Shown: in pieces, positions 1 through 5,234 of the stretch | Layout: the number at the start of each line of letters is the position of its first letter | Position numbering within the stretch: the stretch's first letter is position 1 | Source of the DNA: Bacillota bacterium | GTDB lineage: Bacteria > Bacillota > Clostridia > Christensenellales > Aristaeellaceae | DNA length: 5,234 nucleotides | Assembly (NCBI GenBank): GCA_023443705.1 | Contig: JAEZTD010000259.1 | Location: 1-5,234, forward strand | Direction of reading: 5' to 3' | Made by a program: the position numbers and the translations under genes | The notes under the pieces: model-generated | The model's input: only the letters and a program-made list of their open reading frames with translations | Databases searched by the model: none | Told to the model about the DNA's origin: nothing

Positions 1-1700
1 CCGCCGCCGTCCATGTTCTGGATATGAAACAGGAAATCCCCGCCCTGGTACAAGTTCAGCCGCATCGCAATATTGACAAGCCCCATCCCGTCGATCTTGA
101 GGGACGGCAGCACACCCGTGCGGCGCACGCGCTCCACGCCCGCCATCAGACCTTCCAGCGTCGCGGCGTCGAAGCCCGGGCCGTCGTCGGTCACATCCGC
201 GCGCCAGCCGTCCGCACCGAGCCTTGAAAGCGAGAGTTTCACCCGCCAAGGGGGACTTTCCGCGCAGCCGTACTTGACCGCGTTTTCGACGAGGGGCTGA
301 ACCGACAGCTTGGGCACCTCGAGATCTCCCGGAAGCCCGCCGTCGTCCAGCTCAAAGCGCAGCTTTTCACCGTAGCGCACGCGCATCAGCGCCATGTAGT
401 CCCGAACGTGCTTCAGTTCGTCAGACAGCGCGACCATCGGGCTCTCGTCCGACGCCACGTACCGGAGCATACGGCTCATGCCCTCGATCATCCGCTCGGC
501 GCGCTTCAGGTCGCCGGTTTCCACCAAAGCCTGCAAATTTCCCAGCGCGTTGTGCAGAAAATGCGGGTTCATCTGGGACTGCAGCGCCATCATGCGCGAT
601 TCCATCTCCCGCTCCCGCGCCTGCAAAAGGTCGTTCACCGAGCGGGACAGGTCCTTTTTCAGGTGTTCAAACGCGCCGTCCAGCGCGTGCAGCTCGTCGA
701 TGTCGGTGTCCGCAGGGCTGGCCCCCTCCCCCGGCTCCAGCGAAAACGCGCGCATTCGCGCCGCCAGTGCGCCGATGGGGCGGGTAAATTGCCGGGACAG
801 GATGTACGAAAACACCATCGTTGCGCCCAGGAGCGCCAGCGTGATGCCGATGGTCATAAACATCATCTGCATAAGAGGCCGCATCACCTCGCTCCGGTCG
901 CGCACGGTGACGATCGTCCACCCCGAAAGATCCGATTTTCGCCACGCCGCCAGCACGGGCGCGCCGCCCTTTTCCGCCTCCGCGACGCCCGCGCCCTGTC
1001 CGCCCGTCACCAGACGCTTGACGGACTCGTCCAGCGAGCCGCCGAAAGGGTACATCACCCGGCCATCTCCATCCATGAGGTACGTGGCGCGCGACGGCTC
1101 CGAAATCAGGGCCATCAGCGCGCTTCGGGCGTCGACAATCACTTCCACTACCCCCAGCGCCTGTCTGGATGTCAGCTTGAACACGCGGCGAAGCGCGATC
1201 ACATAGCTCCGCTTGCTCAGCGATAGGTCCCGGAAGGGCGGAGAAATCACCTTACCGCCGTCCGCCGAGCGCACATCGTCCATCCAGTTGAGCGCCGCCC
1301 GGTCGAAGGGATACTGGCCGTTGACCATACCGGAGGCGAGCATCTGCCCGCGCTCCGGGTAGAGCCGGATCTGGATGACCGGAAACATGGTGCCGTTGAT
1401 GGCGACCAGCTGTTCCGAAGCCCGTTTCAGTTCGGCATGGGTGAGGGCGCCGTTCCGGTTCAGCTTCTGCATTGCCTCCCGGATCAGCGTGGAATAAGTG
1501 ATGTTGACCGAAACCGCATTGGCGGTGGCGATCGATTGCTCAAAGGCGCCGAGGTCCGAGCGAGCGGCCTCCTCCAGCGCGGCGTAGGCGGTGCGCTTGA
1601 GCGTGGGGCTCACGGCGAAGTACAGGCAAAGGAATACAGCCAGCGCAACGCACACCGTCAGTACCGAGAACCACAGAAAAAGTCGGTTGGCGATCCGCAC
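1..1700 (-). CDS. YesM-type sensor histidine kinase, C-terminus cut by window edge
   Basis: Membrane sensor kinase of a two-component system; autophosphorylates on His and passes the phosphate to a response regulator. My translation of the minus strand has no stop over about 566 codons and shows the family's order. Numbering from the GTG start: membrane segment about 7-30; extracytoplasmic sensor of about 240 residues (dCache-like by family, inferred); second membrane segment about 276-299; HAMP-like linker about 300-355 with a conserved Pro (RPIGAL); His-kinase motif MNPHFLHNAL with phospho-acceptor His380 (bases 561-563); ATPase N-box QPLVENAVKYG (Asn473), DDGPGF (505-510) and GMGL (538-541). 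The usual motif is HFLYNTL, so Tyr-to-His and Thr-to-Ala are mild departures. Only a few C-terminal residues should be missing. A GTG at 1700 is preferred over an ATG at 1706, because AGGAGG (1709-1714) lies 8 bases from the GTG but only 2 from the ATG. Divergent from the transporter operon, so probably its regulator. The partner, usually an AraC-type (YesN-like) regulator, would lie to the left. Confidence 0.93.
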   Translation of the reverse strand, partial: MRIANRLFLWFSVLTVCVALAVFLCLYFAVSPTLKRTAYAALEEAARSDLGAFEQSIATANAVSVNITYSTLIREAMQKLNRNGALTHAELKRASEQLVAINGTMFPVIQIRLYPERGQMLASGMVNGQYPFDRAALNWMDDVRSADGGKVISPPFRDLSLSKRSYVIALRRVFKLTSRQALGVVEVIVDARSALMALISEPSRATYLMDGDGRVMYPFGGSLDESVKRLVTGGQGAGVAEAEKGGAPVLAAWRKSDLSGWTIVTVRDRSEVMRPLMQMMFMTIGITLALLGATMVFSYILSRQFTRPIGALAARMRAFSLEPGEGASPADTDIDELHALDGAFEHLKKDLSRSVNDLLQAREREMESRMMALQSQMNPHFLHNALGNLQALVETGDLKRAERMIEGMSRMLRYVASDESPMVALSDELKHVRDYMALMRVRYGEKLRFELDDGGLPGDLEVPKLSVQPLVENAVKYGCAESPPWRVKLSLSRLGADGWRADVTDDGPGFDAATLEGLMAGVERVRRTGVLPSLKIDGMGLVNIAMRLNLYQGGDFLFHIQNMDGG

Positions 1701-1708
1701 AGGCATCC

Positions 1709-1714
1709 CCTCCT
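1709..1714 (-). promoter_or_regulatory. Ribosome binding site of the kinase gene (decides the start)
   Basis: Minus-strand AGGAGG, preceded by AA and followed by GG. It leaves 2 bases to the ATG at 1706 and 8 to the in-frame GTG at 1700. Normal Gram-positive spacing therefore favours the GTG. Both starts give the same protein except for two residues (Met-Pro). Confidence 0.75.
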
Positions 1715-1722
1715 TTTATCCC

Positions 1723-1728
1723 ATTATA
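1723..1728 (-). promoter_or_regulatory. Candidate -10 box for the kinase gene
   Basis: Perfect TATAAT on the minus strand. No convincing -35 box is present at 16-18 bp spacing; the hexamer at 17 bp is TAGCAC. Initiation about 6-7 bases downstream (near 1716-1717) would leave a leader of only about 17 bases to the GTG, just enough to contain the Shine-Dalgarno sequence. A weak -35 suggests low basal activity or dependence on an activator. The start point is inferred. Confidence 0.55.
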
Positions 1729-1744
1729 GAGTAAATGTTTGATT

Positions 1745-1782
1745 TGTGCTATTCGTTTTTTAATCATGTGCATAGAATTTTT
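1745..1782. promoter_or_regulatory. Two-copy direct repeat, possible regulator binding site
   Basis: TGTGC-N6-TTTTT occurs twice, at 1745-1760 and 1767-1782, exactly 22 bp apart (about two helical turns). A second short direct repeat with the same 22-bp period, ATCAT, lies at 1763-1767 and 1785-1789. Tandem half-sites about two turns apart next to the -35 region suit AraC-type activators, the usual partners of YesM kinases. The T-runs are weak evidence in such an AT-rich stretch, so the operator role is inference. Confidence 0.35.
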
Positions 1783-1786
1783 CTAT
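1772..1786. repeat. Inverted repeat at the -35 position of the transporter promoter
   Basis: ATAGAA (1772-1777), a TTT spacer and TTCTAT (1781-1786) form a perfect 6-bp dyad. It covers the place where a -35 hexamer would sit for the -10 box at 1795. It could be an operator for a dimeric repressor or global regulator. It also overlaps the second copy of the 22-bp direct repeat, so both cannot easily be occupied at once. A chance origin is possible given the high A+T. Confidence 0.4.
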
Positions 1787-1791
1787 CATTT

Positions 1792-1800
1792 TGCTATAAT
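1792..1800 (+). promoter_or_regulatory. Extended -10 promoter of the binding-protein/transporter operon
   Basis: TGCTATAAT contains a perfect TATAAT (1795-1800) preceded by the extended -10 TG with one spacer base. The hexamer 17 bp upstream, ATAGAA (1772-1777), is a poor -35. Extended -10 elements can compensate for that, and the missing -35 suits activator control. Transcription would start around 1806-1808, giving a leader of roughly 28 bases to the ATG at 1835. Confidence 0.7.
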
Positions 1801-1821
1801 TACGGCGTACCAATCTATTGT

Positions 1822-1827
1822 AGGAGG
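1822..1827 (+). promoter_or_regulatory. Ribosome binding site of the binding-protein gene
   Basis: AGGAGG with a 7-base spacer to the ATG at 1835, an ideal arrangement. It fixes that ATG as the start. The in-frame ATG at 1739 lies upstream of the promoter -10 box and cannot be on this transcript. Confidence 0.88.
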
Positions 1828-1834
1828 GCTGTTC

Positions 1835-3115
1835 ATGAAGAAGCTGCTTGCACTCATCCTCTGCGCGCTCATTACACTTACCCCGGTGGCGGCGTTGGCG
1901 GAGAACATCACGCTCACCATGCAGGCATCCAGCGGCTGGACCGACGAGGCCGACGAGTACCTGGCGGAGAAGTTCTTCGAAGAGACCGGCATCCGGATCG
2001 AGTTCCAGGTCGTTCCGGCGGATCAGCACCACGACCTGCTCAAGACCAAGCTCAACGCGGGCGAAGCCCCGGACATTTTCTGGATTCAGGCCAGCCCGCT
2101 GAACATTTACGGCGAGCTTGACCCGGCCAAAAACTGTCTGGACATGACCGGCGCCGAGTGGGCCGGTCTGCTGCCCGCCGCCCGCCTCGAAGCGGTCAGC
2201 TACGATGGCAAGCTCTACGGCCAGGCCATCTGGAACAAGTCCATCTCCTTCCCGGTCATCTACAACAAGACGCTCTTTTCGGAACTGGGCCTCGAGGTGC
2301 CCGTGACGTTTGAAGCGTTCAAGGCTGCCTGCCAGAAGATCAAGGATTCCGGCGTGGTTCCGGTCTACGAGTACATCGCCGACGGCTGGCACCATGGCCT
2401 CATCGTCTGCCATGTGGGCGGCCGCATTGAGCAGCTGATGCCGGACGTCATCGAAAAGCTCAACACAAACCAGATCAAACTGAAGGAAACCCCGTTCCTG
2501 GACGCGCTGAACCAGGCCAAGGAGCTCGTGGACCTGGGCTACTACGGCGAGGACTATATCTCCAACATCGGTAACGACACCAACGAGGTGCTGGTGAACC
2601 GCGAATACGCGATGGTCGTGGGCATGGGCAACATCGGGGCCATCAAGCGCGACTATCCGGACGCCACCGATGAATTCGGCATGTTCCTGATCCCGCTGCT
2701 CGACAACCACACCTCCCAGTCCGACCCCTACGGCCCGGCGAAGTTCGCCAGCGCCAACACCAAGTATCCGGACGCCGTCAAGGCCTACTTCGCCTTCCTG
2801 ATGCGGCCCGAGAACCTCCAGTACAAGCTGGACAACGCCGCCGACGGCTGGACGACGCTGGATGTGACCGAGACCGCGGGCGTCACCCAGAACTACTCCG
2901 AAGCCGAGAAGGAACTGATGTCCACCCTGACCGACGCCGACTACGGCGTTGTGTTCCAGAATCGGGTGAAGTACTTCAACGACCAGTGGATGGAGTACTG
3001 CAAGGATCTGACCAGCCTGTTCCTGGGCGAGATGACCGCCGAGCAGGTGTGCGACTCCATCGACGAGCGCCGCGCCACGATGGCCAAGGCTCAGGGCGAC
3101 GCCGCCTGGCAATAG
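1835..3115 (+). CDS. Extracellular sugar-binding protein, ABC transporter family 1 (CUT1-type)
   Basis: 426 residues, usual for the family. Captures a sugar, probably an oligosaccharide, outside the membrane and delivers it to the two permeases encoded downstream. Visible features: basic start MKK, a hydrophobic stretch and a likely signal peptidase I site after ALA (residue 22), then a mature chain opening with a beta strand (ITLTMQ). LNAGEAPDIF (73-82) is the family's hallmark motif, and YNKTLF (143-148) followed by PVTFEAF (156-162) is also typical. The signal-peptide Cys10 is preceded by LIL, not a lipobox, so the protein looks secreted rather than lipidated, which is uncommon for Gram-positive binding proteins. 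The mature part contains five Cys (101, 166, 192, 389, 406). The gene uses no TTA, CTA or TCA codons, shown by an open antisense frame in codon register, which fits high expression. The substrate cannot be read from the sequence; the hydrolase-like neighbour suggests a glycan fragment. Confidence 0.93.
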   Translation: MKKLLALILCALITLTPVAALAENITLTMQASSGWTDEADEYLAEKFFEETGIRIEFQVVPADQHHDLLKTKLNAGEAPDIFWIQASPLNIYGELDPAKNCLDMTGAEWAGLLPAARLEAVSYDGKLYGQAIWNKSISFPVIYNKTLFSELGLEVPVTFEAFKAACQKIKDSGVVPVYEYIADGWHHGLIVCHVGGRIEQLMPDVIEKLNTNQIKLKETPFLDALNQAKELVDLGYYGEDYISNIGNDTNEVLVNREYAMVVGMGNIGAIKRDYPDATDEFGMFLIPLLDNHTSQSDPYGPAKFASANTKYPDAVKAYFAFLMRPENLQYKLDNAADGWTTLDVTETAGVTQNYSEAEKELMSTLTDADYGVVFQNRVKYFNDQWMEYCKDLTSLFLGEMTAEQVCDSIDERRATMAKAQGDAAWQ

Positions 3116-3141
3116 CATCATTTGATCCGTTGACCCATCCT

Positions 3142-3177
3142 GAAAGGGGGACGAGGGGCAGCCCTCGTCCCCCTTTC
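3142..3177 (+). terminator. Strong stem-loop after the binding-protein gene (attenuator or mRNA stabiliser)
   Basis: A perfect 16-bp stem with a GCAG loop: left arm 3142-3157 (GAAAGGGGGACGAGGG), right arm 3162-3177. It begins 26 bases after the stop. No U-run follows; the downstream bases are GTCTG, with only three T near the end of the right arm. It is therefore a poor full terminator. It more likely causes partial termination or blocks 3' exonucleases, keeping binding-protein mRNA in excess over permease mRNA. The malE-malF intergenic region of E. coli is a known parallel. Confidence 0.75.
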
Positions 3178-3189
3178 GTCTGAAAGACG
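3177..3189 (+). repeat. Small second hairpin next to the main stem-loop
   Basis: CGTCT (3177-3181) can pair with AGACG (3185-3189) around a GAA loop. Alternatively CTTTC (3173-3177) can pair with GAAAG (3182-3186). Either would compete with the foot of the large stem. Short stems like these arise easily by chance, so a role is uncertain. Confidence 0.25.
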
Positions 3190-3195
3190 CTTGAC

Positions 3196-3205
3196 CGTTT
3201 AAACG
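3196..3205. repeat. 10-bp palindrome CGTTTAAACG upstream of the first permease gene
   Basis: A perfect 10-bp palindrome midway between the stem-loop and the permease ribosome binding site. It could be a protein site or nothing. The preceding TTGACC (3191-3196) resembles a -35 box, but no matching -10 follows, so I do not call an internal promoter. Apart from this and the hairpins, the 3116-3231 gap shows nothing else. Confidence 0.25.
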
Positions 3206-3220
3206 CCCCTAATGAATCAT

Positions 3221-3225
3221 GGAGG
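3221..3225 (+). promoter_or_regulatory. Ribosome binding site of the first permease gene
   Basis: GGAGG with a 6-base spacer to the ATG at 3232. It supports that start and allows efficient separate initiation after the 116-base gap. Confidence 0.85.
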
Positions 3226-3231
3226 CAGCCC

Positions 3232-4104
3232 ATGCAAAAAAGAGTCTATCCTCTGTATTTTGTCCTTCCGGCGCTACTTCTGTACACGGCGCTGTACATC
3301 TACCCCAGCCTCGTGGGCGTGGGTTATTCGTTCACGGACTGGAACCGCTATACGAGTGACGTGAACTTTGTCGGCCTTGAAAACTTTAAAAACATCTTCA
3401 TTTCGAACAAGCCATACCTGCGCTACATCACCAACACACTGATGTTCACCGCGGTTTCAAACGTGGTCAAGATTGTCCCGGCGCTGTTTCTGGCGCTGAT
3501 GCTGGTTTCGGGCATGCGGGGCATGAACGTGTACCGCAGCGTCATGTTCTTCCCCTACATCCTGTCCACCCTCGTGGTCTGCCTGATCTTTCAGGCGATG
3601 ATGTCGCCCCGAAACGGCCTGATCAACGGAATGCTGCGCGCCGTAGGCCTCACCTCCTGGGCGCAGAAATGGCTGGCCGACCCCAAATGGGTGTGGCCTT
3701 CGATCTTCTTCGTGGACGCGTGGCGCGGCGTCGGGTATGTGATGACCATCTTCATCGCGGGCCTTCAGTCGATTCCGGGCTACTACTATGAAGCCGGCGA
3801 AATCGACGGCGCCACCTTCTTCCAGCGCCTCTACTACATTACGCTGCCGTTGCTGATGCCGGCGATCATGATCAACATCGTCTTCGGCCTGACCTACGGC
3901 CTCAAGGTCTTCGACGTAATCTACGCGCTGACCAACGGAGGCCCCGGCCGCATGACCGAGGTGGTCGCCACCGCCATCTTCACCGAGATCGGCAGCGGAA
4001 ACCTGGCGATGGCCTCGGCGCTGTCCACGCTTCAGTTCATCCTTCTGTGCGTCGTCGGATACTTCGTGATCCGCGCGATGCTCTCAAAGGCGGTGGAAGC
4101 GTGA
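3232..4104 (+). CDS. CUT1 sugar ABC transporter permease, MalF/UgpA-like
   Basis: 290 residues; one of the two inner-membrane subunits forming the sugar channel. Six hydrophobic segments are visible, at about 8-29, 69-93, 104-124, 153-178, 207-228 and 264-285. The cytoplasmic ATPase-contact (EAA) loop reads EAGEIDGA (187-194) and continues to LP (205-206), matching the family pattern with EAA as EAG. LTNGGPG (233-239) is the typical MalF-type signature before the last segment. The N-terminus also fits the family (YPLYFVLPALLLYTALYIYP). It lacks the large extra periplasmic domain of E. coli MalF, so it resembles the shorter UgpA/MsmF type. It precedes its partner permease with a 4-base overlap, so the two are probably translationally coupled. 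The substrate is unknown. Confidence 0.95.
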   Translation: MQKRVYPLYFVLPALLLYTALYIYPSLVGVGYSFTDWNRYTSDVNFVGLENFKNIFISNKPYLRYITNTLMFTAVSNVVKIVPALFLALMLVSGMRGMNVYRSVMFFPYILSTLVVCLIFQAMMSPRNGLINGMLRAVGLTSWAQKWLADPKWVWPSIFFVDAWRGVGYVMTIFIAGLQSIPGYYYEAGEIDGATFFQRLYYITLPLLMPAIMINIVFGLTYGLKVFDVIYALTNGGPGRMTEVVATAIFTEIGSGNLAMASALSTLQFILLCVVGYFVIRAMLSKAVEA

Positions 4105-4928
4105 GGCAAAAGAAACAGTTCTACGGTGCGCTGAAGCAGTTTGTCGCGCTCCTTCTGTGCGCCATCGTGCTGGTGCCGTTCGCCATCATCGTGGTCAATG
4201 CGTTGAAGACCAGCGCCGAGGCCAAGCTGATGCGCCTCACCTGGCCCTCCTCCGGGGTGCAGTGGGGCAATTTTGAAAAGGTCATCGATCGGGGCAACCT
4301 GGTCAGCGCGTTTTTCAACAGCGCCCTCTACGCGGTGTCCGGCACCGCGCTGGCGGTCTTTCTTGGTGCGGCGGCGGCTTTCGTGCTGTCCCGAAGAAAA
4401 ACCCGGTTAACCGGCATGCTATACTTTTATCTGGTGATGGGCATCGTGCTGCCGGTCAACATGGCGGCGCTGATGCAGGTCATGAAGACGCTGAACCTGA
4501 TGAACAGCCAATGGGGCATCGTTCTTCTGTACGCGGCGATCAACCTGCCCACGGCGCTTTTCATCGTCCACGGATTTGCCGGCACAATCCCACGGGAACT
4601 GGACGAGGCCGCGCTGATCGACGGCGCGAGTCCGCTTCGGCTCTTTGCCAGCATCATCCTGCCGCTTTTGCCGCCGGTGCTGGTGACGGTGGCGCTTCTC
4701 GTGTTCACGGGCATCTGGAACGACTTCCAGTACCCACTGTACGTGCTGGGCACCACCCGTTACTGGCCGATGACGCTGGCCATCTACAATTTCTTCGGCA
4801 TGTACGAAAATGACTGGAATTACATCTTCGCGGACATCCTTCTGACCTGCGCGCCGGCCTTCCTCTTGTTCCTCGCCGGTCAGAAGCAGATCATCTCCGG
4901 CCTGACCAGCGGCGCGGTGAAAGGGTAA
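4101..4928 (+). CDS. CUT1 sugar ABC transporter permease, MalG/UgpE-like
   Basis: 275 residues from the GTG at 4101; the second channel subunit. Hydrophobic segments at about 13-34, 72-96, 106-127, 138-158, 184-204 and 243-261. The EAA loop is canonical: ELDEAALIDGA (166-176) followed by LP (187-188). WNDFQYPL (207-214) and the C-terminal GLTSGAVKG are typical of MalG-type subunits. The GTG overlaps the previous gene's TGA as GTGA, a common coupled arrangement, and GGTGG (4092-4096) sits 4 bases upstream as a modest ribosome binding site. The in-frame ATG at 4047 would add 18 charged residues that the family does not have and would lie deep inside the upstream gene. The next gene begins 4 bases after the stop, so it belongs to the same operon. 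Confidence 0.94.
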   Translation: MRQKKQFYGALKQFVALLLCAIVLVPFAIIVVNALKTSAEAKLMRLTWPSSGVQWGNFEKVIDRGNLVSAFFNSALYAVSGTALAVFLGAAAAFVLSRRKTRLTGMLYFYLVMGIVLPVNMAALMQVMKTLNLMNSQWGIVLLYAAINLPTALFIVHGFAGTIPRELDEAALIDGASPLRLFASIILPLLPPVLVTVALLVFTGIWNDFQYPLYVLGTTRYWPMTLAIYNFFGMYENDWNYIFADILLTCAPAFLLFLAGQKQIISGLTSGAVKG

Positions 4929-4932
4929 CGAA

Positions 4933-5234
4933 ATGTGGAATTTGATAGAAACAAACGAACGCTTCGCCTCCTTTGAACGTAAAGACGGGAACCGCCTGCG
5001 CGCGGCCGCCTACCGGGACGGCTGCCTCCGGATAACCGCTACGAGAGGTAAAGACTTTCTCCTCCGGGACGAGCCGATGATCGTTTCAGAACCCTCCGGC
5101 GTCCTCAATGTGCGGGCGGTTGAGGGCGGCTGGCAGCTGTCATCCGGCGCGCTGACGGCGCGGCTGGACGCCAGAACCGGCGCGCTCTGCTACTTCGCGG
5201 GCGGGGAACCCCTCGTTCGGGAGCCGGACATGGG
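4933..5234 (+). CDS. Probable glycoside hydrolase family 31 enzyme, N-terminal part only
   Basis: The first 100 residues of an open frame that continues past the right edge. It starts at an ATG 4 bases after the permease stop, with AAAGGG (4920-4925) 7 bases upstream. The visible part has no signal peptide (MWNLIETNERF), so the protein should be cytoplasmic. The pattern of short strands, with LRITATRGKDFLLRDEP, then WQLSSGALTARLDARTGAL and GGEPLVREPD, resembles the N-terminal galactose-mutarotase-like beta-sandwich of family 31 alpha-glucosidases and alpha-xylosidases. There, a strand pair contacts sugar ahead of the catalytic barrel. The catalytic domain is outside the window, so neither family nor substrate can be confirmed; another beta-sandwich carbohydrate enzyme is possible. 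Its position after a sugar transporter supports a role in hydrolysing the imported saccharide. Confidence 0.65.
   Translation, partial: MWNLIETNERFASFERKDGNRLRAAAYRDGCLRITATRGKDFLLRDEPMIVSEPSGVLNVRAVEGGWQLSSGALTARLDARTGALCYFAGGEPLVREPDM

Noticed and set aside
408..1226. Plus-strand open frames opposite the kinase gene (408-1226 and 478-1206)
   Set aside because: These are shadows of the GC-rich kinase gene. The translations are low-complexity, rich in Arg, His and Ser, with no recognisable domains, while the opposite strand shows a full set of kinase motifs.
1739..1834. Upstream ATG at 1739 that would add 32 residues to the binding protein
   Set aside because: It lies upstream of the promoter's -10 box (1795-1800) and would bury the signal peptide. 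The ATG at 1835 has an ideal AGGAGG.
1850..1864. Lipobox around Cys10 of the binding protein
   Set aside because: The residue before the Cys is Leu rather than Gly, Ala or Ser, and the hydrophobic stretch before it is too short for a lipoprotein signal.
1760..3121. A 453-codon open frame antisense to the whole binding-protein gene
   Set aside because: It lies in exact codon register with the sense gene, so it stays open simply because the sense gene uses no TTA, CTA or TCA codons. Its translation is repetitive in Val, Gly, Leu and His and shows no domain. It has no supporting start context.
3191..3219. Possible internal promoter starting with TTGACC before the first permease
   Set aside because: No acceptable -10 hexamer occurs at 15-18 bp spacing; the best candidates match TATAAT at about three positions or fewer.
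4047..4100. Upstream ATG start for the second permease
   Set aside because: It would add 18 charged residues not typical of MalG-type proteins and overlap the first permease by 58 bases. The GTG at 4101 gives the family's usual length and a GTGA stop/start overlap.

Overview
This window is a carbohydrate-uptake locus. The organism is most likely a GC-rich member of the Firmicutes (Bacillota), probably in the Clostridia. Evidence for that is the strong AGGAGG-type ribosome binding sites, TATAAT-type -10 boxes in an AT-rich intergenic island, a YesM-type sensor kinase, and a CUT1 (maltose-type) sugar ABC transporter with no ATPase gene beside it. The exact lineage cannot be read from the sequence.

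Layout: (1) Bases 1-1700, minus strand: a nearly complete two-component sensor histidine kinase of the YesM family, whose last few residues run off the left edge. (2) Bases 1701-1834: an AT-rich divergent control region. It has a -10 box for each direction, an inverted repeat and a 22-bp-spaced direct repeat between them. (3) Bases 1835-3115, plus: an extracellular family 1 sugar-binding protein. It has a signal peptide but no recognisable lipobox. (4) Bases 3116-3231: a 116-base gap holding a perfect 16-bp stem-loop. (5) Bases 3232-4104 and 4101-4928, plus: two inner-membrane permeases (MalF-like and MalG-like) that overlap by 4 bases. (6) Bases 4933-5234, plus: the first 100 residues of a protein that looks like the N-terminal beta-sandwich of a family 31 glycoside hydrolase, cut by the right edge.

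Likely working model (inference): the kinase senses an extracytoplasmic signal and passes phosphate to an AraC-type response regulator, expected just left of the window. That regulator acts on the shared promoter region. The binding protein captures an oligosaccharide, the two permeases import it using an ATPase encoded elsewhere (MsmX-like sharing is known in Firmicutes), and the hydrolase cleaves it in the cytoplasm. The stem-loop after the binding-protein gene would give that gene more transcript than the permeases.

I see no RNA genes, mobile elements, CRISPR arrays or evident broken genes. The overall arrangement is a known type. The parts most worth a second look are the divergent control region, the stem-loop and the apparently non-lipidated binding protein.
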